Positions 44,959 through 59,700 of a DNA stretch of 64,000 nucleotides are shown piece after piece. The stretch's first letter is position 1, and each line of letters begins with the position of its first letter. Origin of the DNA: Cinclus cinclus (lineage: Eukaryota; Chordata; Aves; Passeriformes; Cinclidae); assembly GCF_963662255.1 (NCBI RefSeq), contig NC_085050.1, forward strand, positions 23,864,631 to 23,928,630. Reading direction: 5' to 3'. The notes below the pieces were generated by a model that was not told where the DNA came from, ran no database searches, and saw only the letters and a program-made list of their open reading frames with translations. Both the position numbers and the translations under genes were made by a program.

Positions 44959-47900
44959 GTAAGAGCCTTTCCTCTGCTATTTGCCTCCTGGGTTTGCTAT
45001 AGGCTCTAATAAGAGCAGGGACATGATGTTCTAGGGGTGGCACCTCAGTTGCTAAGAAATTTAGGACTGTATATCTTGGGTGCAGAGTGAAACCACTCTA
45101 CCTACCAAGCCAGCAATAAAGTTTATGACATTCAATTCAACAATTGTATTTCAAAACATTAGAATCATCTGTGTAATTTTTTCCACTTGAGCCAATAAGA
45201 ACAGTTGCTAGGAATTCTGTCTTCTGTATTGCTTTCTAGATTAGCCATTTCATTCTAACCACCCAGCCATTGGCATCACAGTCACACTTCCTCTAGCTCC
45301 CCTTCCCTGAAGAGACTTATATCTAAATATTAAATTAGTGTTAAGTGAAGAATAATTTGAAATGTCTAGGAAATTAAATTTTCAACACTGATCTAAACTA
45401 TTCCCTCTATGTCAGACATTACCCACAATACTTGAAGCAATTCTGTGCCATCTCACATCATGTACCACTACAGATTACTGGTTTGAATGTGTGATCATTA
45501 AAGACAGGATGATGGGATAGACAATAATGCCCTTTAGTGCTTTTCTCATCTGTCAGCTCCCCAGCCAATATGACATAGGGACTGTAATTCCACTGCAGAA
45601 AGACAGACTAAAATGAGTGTGTGGTCAATCTTCTGTTACTGTCTGTGGTATTTCAGCTACCTCTTTTCTTGCCATTCACAGTCAGCAGGCAATCTTAAGC
45701 CTAATATTGTTGGTTTTATGTAGTTGTTTTACTCACAAGCACTGTGACCGTCATACCTGTAGACCTGATTTCTGGAGAAAAGATCAAATATGATACAAAG
45801 CTTCCCTTTATTCCCATAAAGGAGGGATAGAATCTAGTAAGCCTTGTATTATTGCAAAGGTTGTGTTATATGTTATTGCTTTATAGCAACATCATCACCA
45901 TACTAACCTTAATTTCATTATTCAGATATAATTTTTTCCTTCTTGGAGAATTGTTGCACCGTTTCATGTAAATATGTGTGTACTTTTTCATAGTGGCTAC
46001 TGTTAAAATCTTTGTGTATCAAAAAAGTAAAGAATTAGGGTACTTAAATGTTTCTCCTCCTGTTATTTCTCTGGGAGGGGAATTTATGATTTATAATTAA
46101 CAAAGCACTGTTATGGCTTTGAGTGGAGGGAGAGGGTTTAATCCAGACAAAGGGAAGGGTAAAGTGCCACCATGACCTGACCCAGATGTGAAGTGTTGTG
46201 GTTCTTCATGCAACTTGGCAGGGACACCTGAGCAGAAGAGGTGGCATGCTTTCCTTCAATTAGACTGTCTGTCTATTTTAGCTGCTTAGGACAGCAATTC
46301 TTCATTTGTGTTTGGCAGCACAGAGCTACAGCTAGCTTTTCTCAGAGGAAAACTGAGCACCCTGCATGCCAAGTGCAAAGAAATTGTACCAGTCAATGAG
46401 TGTCACTGTGAAGGAGCTTTGATAAGGTAATGTGCAATAGTGTGAACCACTCTAGGTTGACAAGATTTTTGTTTCCCGGTTAATTGCCTGACTTTTAGAC
46501 TAAAGGTTATTCCAGGCTGTCAAACAATGATTTTTGACCTTTAAACACAGCTATATCATGAATGTACTACTTAACTTATAAGTTACATTTCCACTTTTGC
46601 CTCAGTTTATTTCCATATCTCTAATCACACTGAAGCAACCTGTGTTTTCAGGGGTCTACAGAAAGACCAGGGTCTGGGAATTTTTGCATCTTCAGAGTGC
46701 AAACTCCTTTAAATGTCTAAATAGATTAATTAATGACAGAAATCTGACTACTTTAAATCATCATGCCTTTTCTTTTTCCTGTGTATACTAGATCAACAGA
46801 AAGAATCAGAAAATACTATGAGATGTAAACAATTCCAAGACTTTCTGAAGAGTCAGATCTGCAGGTCTGCATTTGCTGTATACTCAGGAAATCTGACCTA
46901 TTCTGTTAGTCTGCAGCAGCTTGAACAACTGCATTGCTGTAAATGGAATCCTATCCTTCTCAAAAAATCAGATTCTGCAATTTCTAGCCATGCTTGTTTA
47001 AAGTAGAAGCTGTCCAAGGCAGACTCCTTTTGCTCTGCTGGTGTTCAGAAACATGCACATGAGGTAGCTTGGAGAAAGATTTAACTCTTCCATTTCAGTT
47101 ATGACTGTCTTTTGAGAAGCTAGTCATAAATTTTGGTGGCTTTTCTCCCAAAATATTTTGAAGAGCAGACTTGTCAAAATGTATTCTAAAGAATTGAGCT
47201 TCAGGATTGGGGAAAATCTCCTGGCACATCTCAGAGCAAAAGGCACACTGGGAATTGTGCAAACCCAGCATCCTTGAGTACTGGGAGTTGTGAACTCCTT
47301 GATGGACAAAATAAGAGTACTGTGATGTAGCTGGTAAAAACTTTATACCAAACCATGTCAAGGAGGAAAATTGTAATGCTACTTAAGTGTTTGCAAAAGT
47401 GGCAAACAGAGCCATTATGTGGTGTACACTACTTTGTAGATGGGGAAAATGTTGAAGGACCTTTCATTTCTTCTCCAAAATTTTATTTGATATATATATA
47501 CTCTATAAAGAAAGGAGGGAGAAAAGTAAAACAGAAGGCTGTAATTCATTATGATATCCATTTTCAGTAGCTGGACAGAAAAAAATCTGGTCACTGACAA
47601 AATGAATTTATGATGTCAGCCCATACTAGTATGGATAAAATTAATTCAGTACTGACAAAAATTATTCACATAGAAAGAAGTTTTGCAATTCCAGAGAGTG
47701 GACTATATTCTAAGAAACTTCAGAATCTCTTCTATTTCCAGCCTCATGTGAACAATTTTTATTTGCAATTGAGTGCATTCCCTTGATAACCACAAGATAG
47801 AATTAGGTGCAATTGCATTAGGAAAAAAATGCATGTGTTTACTTAAAGAAAACTCTTTTTTGGAGGGAAATTAAAATTGCTCAGTTTACTTTTGCCATCT

Positions 47901-50187
47901 CTCTTTTCCTCTGCTGTACCCCCTTATGCTTAGCTAAAAGAAAAGGGAATGAATATATCACTAGCTAGTTCACTGCAGCTTGAAAATCTCTGTGGTAAGG
48001 AACTTAATGAAGAAAAGAATGTTTTTGACTTTGTCTGTTTATCCATATACTGATCGAGCTTAGGAAAAAATTAATGACTGTTTTTGAAAGATTAACATAG
48101 ACACTTTCATTATTGGTTTAAGTCATTAATTAAATTCTGCTCAAATTTCAGTGGGTTCATTTGGGCTGCTGACCATATTTGTCACTTGCATGGCTAATTC
48201 AAGTGAGAGCTTTATGTGCTGCATTACATGATAAAACACCTCTCTGCTTCTGCTAAGCTTACTTCAGAGCAGCACCTTCTTCAGTTTGTTGCTTTGGAGA
48301 GGACTGTCTTTTTCTGTGGCTTTTTGCTGTCTGGAAGACACTCATCCATATCATGGAAAGAAAGAAAGATTTATTAAACCATTTTCTACAAAAAATACCT
48401 TTCCCAATTCACCTCCCCATTCTTTTCTGAAATGTTTTTAGGTCAGATATTGTTTTTAGGTCAGAAATATCTCTCTCACCCATGGCTCAAGGAAATGAGC
48501 TGTTTGCAGGGAATCTGCTGGAAATTGCATTAGAGGAAGAAATGTTCCTATAAGGCTGCAAAACAACTGCAGTCCCAGAATAGCAATGAGCTCCACGAAG
48601 CCCTTTCTTAGTTACCAGAATTGTACACCTTCCTACACTAGTCTACTGCAAGACCTGTGTATGCCATTTGCTGTCTTGCACCCCAGAGATGCTCACTGTG
48701 TAGTTAAAAAGAGCCCTTCCTGGACAGGGACAGACAGACAAACTTCACCACCACAAGTTTTTATTATAGCTATATTCTGTTCCTTAACTATCCATCATAA
48801 GGACAGAGCTGCAGAATTCTAACATCAGCTTATCATGGCTCTGTGGTTTCTGATGGGAAAACAAATATATCATGTAAAGGGAATAAAGTGCTTTTCTCTG
48901 GTTATCATTCCACTCCAGGCTTTTGTGTCACAGATTGTCTGACAGACTCACAATTATTTCTTCCTGCAGCTTCTGGAAATGATCTCTGCACTAAAGAGAA
49001 ATATGCCCACAGCAGAGATGGGTTTTATTTGTGGTATTCTTTTATGTTTTTCCATTTTACCATTAACTGATTTTTAGCTCTCAATCTTTTTAATGTGTAA
49101 GAACATAATTTCTGTCAAGACTTGTACTATGCTCCAGGTAATTTGTTGATGTGCCTGAAATCTCTGTCCTATTAATGTATTCATATTGTTGTTTTTGATG
49201 TGCACACTAGACCTGAGTCACCTCACAGGCTGCACTGAGCAAATGACATTGCACTTCAATAGAGCAGAGCTGGCTGCCTGTGAGGAGCTGCAGGAATGGA
49301 TGGAGCAGGTCCCAAAGATGCTCTGATGCAAAGGTGCATACAGAGCTGAAACTAATACTGCCTAAATGGACATTCCTGTCTGATTTGTTAAATCTCATCT
49401 CTTCAGGCTGTCATGAAATCTACAATTTGGGGTGGGTTATGAAATGAAAATAACAGCACAAGTGCTTTTTGGCTTTGAATCTGATTATCTTTCTAATGAA
49501 AGGGAACAGCAGGCATTTGAATAGGAGCTGGCTGGCTGGTCCAGGCTCTGAGAGTGCTCTCCTCCCTCCCCCAGTCCTCATCCTAAAGCAGTGGCTGCTC
49601 ACTCTCCTGAGGCAGCTCCCCTGGTGCTGGGCTTTGGGGCGGCCATCTGGCTCCTTCTCCTGCCCAGCACTGTCACCTCGCAGACTCCAAGTCCCCCCAC
49701 CTGCCACGCTTGGCCTCGAGGTTGGCTGCTGGCCTCTGAATTGCCGGAAATCTCAGTGATTCAAATGGATATCACTAAAAATAAGCCTTTTATTTTCCTC
49801 CCCTTAACCAATGTGACTGCAGAGCGCATTTCCTTGAGAGCTGGGGAAGAGCACATTGAGCCTGACATCTGATGAAGTGGTTAGTCCCTGGCTAGCATCC
49901 TTCATTTGATGAAAAACATCCCATAGAAGGTAGAATTGCTAGCTGTTTTCCTTGCAATGCTCCAAATAACTCAGAGTGAACAGGTTCAGAAATGAGCATT
50001 TCCTGCCTCTCCACCACTTCCAACACCACCACAGAACATGTTTATTTTTACAGTTACTTTTCTTAGTGATTTCAGTTGCTTCCCGTGAATGCATTATGTC
50101 TGTACTTGTGATTCATTGCATTGCTTATAGTTGTTTAGAGTCTGGATGTCTCCTGTAAAACAAGATTTATAAATACATGCTCCATGT
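44959..50187. other. Intergenic; GC-rich patch near 49520-49740
   Basis: Mostly AT-rich without recognisable content. A GC-rich patch around 49520-49740 stands out and is followed by a MEF2-type site CTAAAAATAA at 49775-49784. Open frames in the patch (up to 96 codons) look like GC-driven chance. Confidence 0.5.
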
Positions 50188-50223
50188 GAGGGAGGGAGGA
50201 AGAAAGGAAGGGAGGAGAAAGGA
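50188..50223 (+). repeat. Pure purine tract (36 nt)
   Basis: GAGGGAGGGAGGAAGAAAGG and following bases, with no pyrimidine for 36 nt. Confidence 0.9.
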
Positions 50224-50998
50224 TTCTAGTATTCACTGCCTGCTGCACTGATCAAGTACAGAAGTACAAATACAAAAGTCTGTCCAAAGAAATGTGTCCT
50301 TTATTGACAGAGCTTAAAATGGAGGTTTGAAATTAAGAACAAATGGTAAATTATATATACACATGCATTTAACAGTAATGTTGCCAACTGAAATGTTTGG
50401 TTTAAGTAATAGAAGCAAAACAAATTCTTCCCATATTTTTGAGAAGGAGCAAGAGCCAGGCAAACTGAGAAATGTCCAGGGTCTTCCTCTCAGCCTTTCT
50501 GCCCATTCTAGACCATTAGTCACTGTTTGTCTGTGCTCCAAGCATGTAAGCAGAATTTGGCAGCTAACTGTTGTGAGAAATTAAATTGATCAGTCCCATG
50601 TGGCATGTGATGAGAAATACAGAATTGATCTTCAATCTAGTTTTATATATTTGATTTTGCAATTTATCTTTATTTTTTCCCCTGCATATTTTTCACATCT
50701 AACTACTCCAAGAACTGAGGAAACCAGTGCTGCTATAGAGGAATCATATTGGTTATATTAACATGGCAGGGTCAATCAACAGTATTGAGTATTTCAGTTT
50801 CAGTAGACTAATCTCCATCACTGGGTGAGATAACAATTTGTCATTCTGTTCTCAGAGCAGCCATATGATGAGGACAATATAAGCTTCTGCTAGCAGGGAA
50901 AAGGTAGGGAACCTGGTGATGCCTGTCTCCATCAGGGTCTGAAATAGAGAGTGCTGTCTGGTGCAAGCTCAAGGCTGTGTTACTCACTTCCCCTTTGA

Positions 50999-51036
50999 CT
51001 TCTCCCTCCCTTTCTCCCTTTCTCCTTTCCTCCCTC
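50999..51036 (+). repeat. Pure pyrimidine tract (38 nt)
   Basis: CTTCTCCCTCCCTTTCTCCC and following bases, with no purine for 38 nt. It lies about 780 bp from the purine tract at 50188. Confidence 0.9.
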
Positions 51037-54000
51037 AAGTACATATTCTTTTTGTCTCATCTCAATATTTTGTCCTCCTTCTCCGCTGTGAGATACCATT
51101 TTCTCTCTAAATGGTTAGAGCTAGGCTCTTTTTCTAGCTGGGAATAGTTTCACTGAAACAAAAATGGAGATCTGAAACCTGTCTTACTCAAACACATCTG
51201 TTCCACTGCAGTTTTCATCACCCAGGTGTTTTTTTTTCCATTGTCACACAGATCCAGCCACTTGATCAGCTACAGCACCTTGCAAGGGCTGAGAAAAACA
51301 TGAGTAAGCAGATCCCAGTTTAGGTACTCAAACTGTTTTGGTAATGCAGAAAAAGTAATGCATTCCCCTCCTCCAGCTCTGCTTTCTGACACAGCAGAGT
51401 ATTTTTTCCATGCAATGCTTCCAGTCAAACTCAGCCTCAGGCACAGAAATTGGCATAGAATATTTTAGTCCAAATAGTTAGGCAGAGACAAGCAAAATAG
51501 GGTCTTTCAATGGAAATGTCAGGAGACTGACAACAGGTTATATTACCTGACATTACCTAGCTTTGTCTACTGCTGTGTATAGCCAGCTTTCCAGTGCACA
51601 CTGTGCTCACAGGGCAAACTCTGAGGACAGGAAGATTTGAACAAAGGGGTTGAAGTTTTTCTTTGTAAGTTGCCTGCAGCTACTCATCTGTTCCATTTTA
51701 TCAGCATCTGCGGCAGGACGTAGCATAATAAATGCATGAGTTTTATTAAACAATTAGCCAGGTGACATTTTTGGATTTTATATTACCCTCTAGTAAACCT
51801 GCAGCACTCTTACATTAGTAAGTGATTGAGTGTTCTGCTGGGTCTTAGACTGTAAGTAATTACGTGCTACTTTAAAACAGTCAAAGAAACAATGTAAAAT
51901 GCTTAAATGAAATGGGAGAAAGTAGACAAAGACAGAAGATCCCCAAGAGGGCAAAAAAAAATTCATACCAATTACCTGCACAAGCTTAGGCTTAGAAAAT
52001 GCTGAGGTAGCATAATGGGCCTACAATTCATCAGTATCTGATATTAAAGAATTACTATCCTTTCAGTTTAAACCATAAAGGAAATTCTAATGTTTGATGG
52101 ATACACAAATTCTTCCAAATGTCTTACACAAGTGTTTCAGAGTTTAATCACATAAATTGTCATGGCCAAGCCTTAAGTAAAAGTGGCCTTCTTTACAAAC
52201 CAAGTAGCAAATTGTATCTCCCACCTTTTACTTAAACAAATACAATTTGTAATCTATTCCATTGTACCAGCTTGGCCTTTCTCCCTTTAGAGAGGAATTT
52301 TATCCCTGAACAAAGTACTGTTCCTCTCCCACAAAGTACTCATAGTTAGGAAAATGATACTTGTTTGTTGATTTGAGACTGAAGCAGAACTACCATCTTG
52401 CCCTTTACCTGCCATTTGAGCATTTGCCATGTCAGACTAAGTAGATTAAGTGTACTAAGTGTACATTAGAGTAGAAAACTAAGTAGTGCATTGCTCTAAG
52501 AATGAGTGCTTTTTTACCCTTCACCGTTTGATAGTGGTGAAGAGAGATGGAAGCCAGTTCCATCACAAAATCCACATGCAGTTACAGGATGTAACAATAA
52601 CAGCAACGATGAGTAGGAATACAGCTGGTCTTGTCTTGTACTACCTCTGTTCCTGAAAGATGATTGGGACTATCTAGAAATTACCTGGGTCTCCATAAAG
52701 GACTCCATAAACCTTTCTCAGTGACATAAGTCCCAAAAACAGCTCTCAGAGAAGCTAGGGAGCAACGGAAGTCTCAAGAATTTACCAATTTCATACAACA
52801 GCTGGACTGATGCCAGAGTCCTAATGGGAGAATAAGAGTGAGGCTTCCCTGCTTGGTGGAGACTGTGGGAGGTGCTCTTCTTCAGCTGTTATCTCTTCAC
52901 CTTTCCTGAGCTGCCTGGCCTCTGATCAACCTTCTTTGCATACCAGTACACAGGGGATGAACAGTCCCATGGCACCTTCAGGACACACAGAACAGGCTTA
53001 GCTGAAAGAGTTTCAGATAAATTTCAGGGTGGGTTTTTTCAACGTTGACTGGAGGAGGCTATGTAATTGATCTGTACAATAAAATGAGTCCAGAGAACAT
53101 TTCGATTTGGAAATGATATTTAGCTGGCAAGCTAATGTTAGTGCTTCAATGCTGCTGGTTGGAGGAAGATTGGCATTTGCCTTGCTCTTCTTTCTCTGTA
53201 TGTCCATTCCCACCTGTGGACTGCTTAAAATAATTTTTCATCAACACTAAGCCAGGCTCCTGGAAGCTAATTCTTGATGGATGATATAATTTGAATGATG
53301 GATTCTTTTATCTCCTTCTAGAGTAGAGGCACTTTAGCTGTTCCTCTTTCAGATGTTTTACAACCAGCAATAACAATAAAAGAAAGCAAGTAAAGAGCTT
53401 GAAAAGTGGTCACTGTTTTCCCATTGCTGTGGAAGCAAAATGTTTTTGTTTTTTTTCCCCACCCATCAGGATATGCTATTATGCTTTATTTAATTCTCTG
53501 GTAAGGCTTATCTTCTTTTAGTGAAGAGCTTTATGTAGCTTATGTAACCTCGATTAAATTGTTGTAGAAGTGGTAAGTCTAGATGATGAAGTAATGTTCT
53601 ACAGCACAGTTTTAACTTGAGATACTTTGCATACCAGCCTCTGTGGTCACGATGACAAGGGTTTCTCTGCCTGCCTGAGAGAAACTTTGTGTGGGTTATT
53701 TGAAGGCACGAGAAAAACAGCTTTAAGTGATGTCTCTAGGCAGCCACTGGAGGTACAAGACAGAGATCTGAAAGACATCTCTCTATATTCAGTGAAGACA
53801 CTGCTGTAGGTATCTCCTTAGATGCAGGCATCCCTCTGAAGATCCCGTTACATCCTATTAATCTCACTTCTCTGATCTACCATGCAGACTTTCATGCAGT
53901 GCTAGGAGTTCTCTTAGTTTGTTTACTAAGACTGTCTCCCTCTGCTCTTTTCAATATCCATACATAGAATATCTGTGGAAGCAAAAAACCTTTTGCTTTA

Positions 54001-56683
54001 TAGTATTGGCCTGGTGTTACATCCTGTCACATACTGCATGAATAGATATTTTGGAAAAATCTTTAAATTAACTTATCCATGTCTTTTCTATGATTTAAGT
54101 GCTGACTTGTCTGAAGTCCTACATTGAACATAATTTTGACAAATACTTGCCGTATGAGGGAGCTCTAATGGCTCTGGTGGCATTCTTTGAGATAGTTAAG
54201 CCCAGTTGTATTGAGTGTTCATGGAGAAGTGCTCATAGTGGGTGGGATGCAGAGTGGCTTCTGAGGAGAAGCTGAGCCTGACATCCAAGCTGGTGGTGCC
54301 TTGATGAAAACATATCTAAGAAGAGCCTTATTTTCTGCCAGACAGAAAAATACAAACTGAACAAATGTGCTTCCTTTTCCTGTGCATGATACTCATTGGA
54401 AGAAACACACAACATCCACTGTTAACCCCAGCACCTCCCAGGAATGTTCAGGAAAATATCTTGAGAACCTTAACATGCCAAATTTCAAGTACTGGCTGGA
54501 TGCTCAACTGAATCCTGCTCACTCACTTGTCCTAGAGGAGTTTCCAATCTAATTTAGGTTCTTTCTTGGAACGTGAGAGGTGAGGGATTTGCCAGAGAGG
54601 TCACTCCAGCCCCACTTTCCCCTGAGACATCTAGATTTGCCCAGAATTTATGTCATTTGTTTCACTGTGAATAATAGCAAAAAGTAAGGGAAGGCTCTGG
54701 ATAAGATGGAATACTCCTGACAAATCGCTCTCACAGCTGCTGTCGATCCAGCTCTCCCTCAGGGCTCATAAACCAGAAACTACTGTTGCAGGGTGGCTGC
54801 TGAGAAAGAGCTATTTCCCACTTCTGGCTCTAGATTAATCTAATCTCTGTTACAGGTGCCAGGCCTGCTGAGTCAGCTTCCTTCTCTGCTGGACCTGCGT
54901 CTGTATCTCCTGACTTTGCAACTCCTGCATTACAGGTTTATCAATTTTCCAGCACCTTTGAGCACATAGAGAGTGGGGTCAAAACTAGAGCCAGTATCTT
55001 TGTCTTGCATACCTGGAAGTCATTTGCAAAGCTGTATAGATGAGAAGATAAAACAATTAGGAGAGCACAGCTTCCTGGACTTCATGCAGAAACTGCCATG
55101 CAACTCATCCATCTACTGTCACCAGATGCAGGTGCAAGCTAATGGTTGGGGTTTTTCTCAGATGGTGAATACACTTGCTGGACTGATGTTTACCGATCAT
55201 ATCAGCTGCCACTCAAGTCTTTTTCCACAAGCCTCTTGGAATCCACATGGGAGTGTGCAATCAGGAGGCTGCACTCCTTTTTCTGCCATGGCAGAGTTAG
55301 GGTCTCTAAAACATAGCTTTCCAGAAGGCTCTGCTTGCTCACAAAGAAATTGTTTGCTGACCTGTCTCTATCACCCCCACTTTTGTCTGTCATGGAAATG
55401 AAATGTCTTGGATCTGCAATCCTACTTGGCAGTGGACTGTCTGTGGGTTTTTAGATACTGGGAATAAGCCATAACTCTGTGCCATAACTATGTGTGTCTG
55501 TCATCTAGCATAATATGTGTACTGGTACCATGATTCTGGATTGAAGACAGCATTACAGAAGAGAAATTATAGGGTAGATCTGCCTATATCCATACTATCA
55601 TAGGAATAAACACCTCAGATTGTTCATATTTGGGGTGGAATTGCCAAATGCTGGCCAGTTTTGAGGCAGAGTGAGAAAGAGAGGGACACAGTGCTGTGGA
55701 AGTGTAGCTGGAAGATCTACTGGGGAGAGCTCAATCCAGGCCATCAGGCTGAAATTTTAGAGAAGTTGATTGAAAATGAAACATACAGTAAGGGTTTTAG
55801 AGAGTTGTCTATTTGATGTAAATTTCTGTTAAAATTTCTCTTTTATGTTTAATGGGGAAAAGACCAGTTCATTAAAACCACTGACTAATTTCTAATAATA
55901 CTTGGTGACTAATTTTAGCATATTAAAAAAATCTATGGTGTTATTGAAATAGAAAACTTTGAACACTACCCATTTTGATCTGTCAAAATATTGTAATTTC
56001 ACAGTCTTTAACTTAAATGTAGTTCCTTAAATCTCAGCTGCACATAAGAAATGAGTCATGAATTTAAATGGAACAGATTAAAGTCTAACCAAAAATATGC
56101 ATAATTTACACAGGAGATATTGATCTTGTCTGTCCTTTGTACCGCAGCTATATGTAATACTACATGGCTGTAACTCTCAACAGGGCATGCTCACGTGAAA
56201 GAAAAGAGATTCCAGTAAAAATACTGTGTTTCATGGTGAAAGCCCATGCACCTGCAGAGCATGGATTCTTTTTAGAATATCTGTGGTTCCAGTTCCCATG
56301 TTTTCTGTGTCATTTCTAGGAGGGACTCACTTTGCATTCTTTTCCTAGTATACATAGCCTGGCCATTTCTGAAAGATGCATTAAAGTAAAATATATTAGG
56401 TACATGCTAGGTAGGCACACAGAAGCAAACAGAAGGGTACTTTTTCAAGGGAGAACATGTCCCCAAACTTAGGTACCTGAAATTGTATACTTACCTGGAT
56501 GTGCCTAGCTCCTAAAAATCTTTCTCTTCTATCTCTGTTATTATAAGTACCTCTTTGTACAGACCTTCCACTAGATTTGTCAAGATCTCCACTACCTGGC
56601 TAACACCATGCTCCATGGATTTGTTTGGTAATGGTGTTTGTTTACAATATAGGTAAATATATGTATGGCCATGGTGTGTGTAA
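51037..56683. other. Intergenic, nothing recognised
   Basis: About 5.6 kb. The longest open frame (54973-55401, 142 codons) has no recognisable domain, no clear splice partners and no ATG-based start that I can support. Confidence 0.55.
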
Positions 56684-56728
56684 GTATATATATATATATA
56701 TATGTATATATGCATGTGTGTGTGTGTT
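56684..56728 (+). repeat. (TA)n/(TG)n microsatellite
   Basis: A TA array of about 9 units from 56685, a short TATGTATATATGCA link, then GTGTGTGTGTG. Confidence 0.9.
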
Positions 56729-59700
56729 CTAAAATCTGCCTTTTGGGGATTTCAGTAATACACTGCCATGATACTGGCTATGGGGAAGAAAAATGTGGGT
56801 GTTTCAGGGATCCTTCCCAGCAATCTTATACTTGCATTTACGTTTCCATGGTGCAGCATGTCTCAGTTCCTAAGACTTGGTCTCCAGTCTTTGCACATGC
56901 CTGAGGACATGGGAGAAGCAATAGGCAAGGTTTAGTTACAGCAGGCTGTTAAGCAGACCTTGCCACACAGAAAGAAGCTGCTTGAACATTCATTCCTATA
57001 CTTACTTTTTAAAAATGCTTAGAATATTGCAGAAATGCTTATGTATAATTCATTATCTTTCCTCAGGTCTGCTTTTCCATTTGTTGGGATAGTACTTATA
57101 GATAGAAGTTTTAATGTTGAGCTCTGACCCATTGGTTCTATATTTCATACAGTGACTCATAAGCTTTGTTTCTCTAAATAAGAAGGAATTATCTCACTTG
57201 TTTTTCTAGGACTTGGCACCCTCTGAGCAAATTATCGTTTTGCCACTGACCTCCTGTCATCCTAAGATCTTTATATGGTAAAATATTCTTCTCACACAAC
57301 TCCCATGCTGCTCCCAGAAGAGTCATGTTTGCATATGAGTATGTGCTTTTGGGGATGTAAGTTGATTCTCATAGCCTGTTTTAACTTTGGTGCTGAGCTT
57401 TCTTTTATAGATTGTTTTTTTATGCCCTCTTTACTTTTTATTTTCCCTTATTTTCCTCAATCTGAAATATTTTTTCCATAATGTGCCTTATTTTGATTAA
57501 TAATTTTCGTAGTCTTAGTTGATCCTCTTCTCTTTCCCCCACCCCTTTCACCCTTGACTAGAATTTTCTATTGGCCAGTTTCTCTCATGTTGTCCTGAGA
57601 TGAAATCTGCAAATGTGAAAGTCTAAGTAAAAAAAGAATGTTTATCATAAAGTGGCAGAGTTGGCGCTGGTTGGAAAAAGCCACAGGGATGAGGAAAGAC
57701 AAGTTAAGCATCTATATACATGGCAAGACTGAGAAGATTTACTGCTCATGCAATCACCAAAACAATGTTGTAACAGGGGATGAAATCATGTGGAGAATGA
57801 CTTTAATTCCCACTCTAACGTGATCTCCTACTAGGTAAAGATATTAAGATAAGCAACTGAAAAAGTATGGGAGAAACCTGCTGTGCTTTTCACTTCAAGA
57901 CAAAAAACACATTCTTGCAGAATATGCAACTGTTTTGTTTTGTTTTATAAAGTATCATTTATGTTTGCTGATGCTCTTTTACAGCTTGTATCTCCTATAC
58001 AGTCACAATAGTTAGACTTGTACAGTTTTCTTCCAGCGTGTTTGTAGACAGTGAAGAAGGGCAAGTTGTAACAAAAAACCAGTCTTGAAGTCCAATAGAA
58101 GGTGGAATTGGATTACCCCAGCTAAGCTGCAAGGAGACAGTCAGGAAGGCACTGAAGCAAGGTAGTTAGCAAAGTGCTCTAAGAACATGATAATACTGAA
58201 AGTAAGGCTAGAGACACATATGATGCTTATTTGGCCTGAAGCAAAATTGATATTTTATGGTGGTGATCTTTTACTTTTTTTTATAAAAGGAGGGGTAGAG
58301 CAGCAGCTTTCAGTGAGACAGGTAATTCAGTGAAGGAAATGACCTTCAATGAGGTAATTCAATGAGAAATACCCTGTGAAGTGAATGTCAGGTGAAAACT
58401 GGACCTGGAAAGAGTTCTAGTGAAGTTGGTAATTCAGTTAAAACAGCAGCTTAATATTATTTTAACAAAGAGCAGAATTGGTGAATGATTATTGATGGCA
58501 ACAGCAGATGTAAGTTTAAGGGTCTAACAGGCATCTGTCCTCTGGTATGGTTAGTAAGTTATTCTCTTATTCTCCAGGTAACATTGAAGTCCAAATGACT
58601 GTCCATAAAAAGTAAGAAGCAGTATTTTCATACCACCTACCCTGGTACATGAATTTTTTTACTGTGGCTTTTAAACCTGAAGGAGGCTTGAGATTAATTA
58701 ATTAGGGCTCATAGACCTTCAGTCTTTGCATAATCTTTAGAAGAATGGCAATAAATGATTGCCATTTTCAGGTTTCATAAGAGACATATTAATGAACCTT
58801 TACAAGGTTCAAGTGCTGGATGATGTTATCTTAAACAGCCTGCCTTGTCCTAAGACATGTCTCCGTCCATTTCTATGTTGTTCATGCTACTTGCTATAGT
58901 TTCTTTTTCCTTGTGAAGGTGCATTTACAAAACAAATAGGGAGCCTTCATGGATGACATTTCCTGGTACTTCTACGAGCAGAACAACCATGCTTTAAAAG
59001 AAAAGTTATAAACAGTACCTGAGGCAACTGAAAACCCAAGAATAGGCTTTCATTTTGTTTAGGTAGGACCTCAGTCCTAGTTTAGCAGGTGTCATGCCAG
59101 AAATACATGAAGGACAAGGTAAATGGCGGTATGCACACCTTGTGTGTCTCCTTGCAAAAATGCAATATGGACACACCTGAGGCATCTTCAATGAAGGTGC
59201 ATCTGGGGTGGGTGGAAGAACATCACTGAGCCTGGGGAACTGGCAGAAAGCTGTGTGATCCTACCAAAATGCAATATATACATAGCCTATGGCCAGTTCT
59301 GGTGCCTTCATAGATCATTGTGTCAGAATGATTTGATATTTAATATGGCATTTCACTTCCCTTGAGTTTCTAATAGGATGTTGAAAACAGTGCTTAAATG
59401 AAAAATGATTAATGAAGCTGTTGGTAAAGAAAACAAAGCCAGTCTTAAAGCACTATTAATCTTTCATGGACTACCTGATATATAAAAAAAGATTGAATGT
59501 ATATGTTAGCTGCAAGAGAGTGTTGTTGCAGTGTTGCAATGTGTCCTACTCTAAACTTAAGGACTCATATTAACTCTCAGAAAACATGATTTTGCAGTTC
59601 AACAACTAGAAGAAGAACAGCACTAGCGACAATAAGTTGGATGACTAGAAAGTCCTGACTAGGAGTTTCTCCCATACTTGGAGAAAACGCTGTAGATCCC

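Noticed and set aside
54973..55401. 142-codon plus-strand frame, the longest outside GC-rich DNA
   Set aside because: No recognisable domain, no convincing start or splice context, ordinary composition; a frame of this length is plausible by chance in 37 kb searched in six frames.
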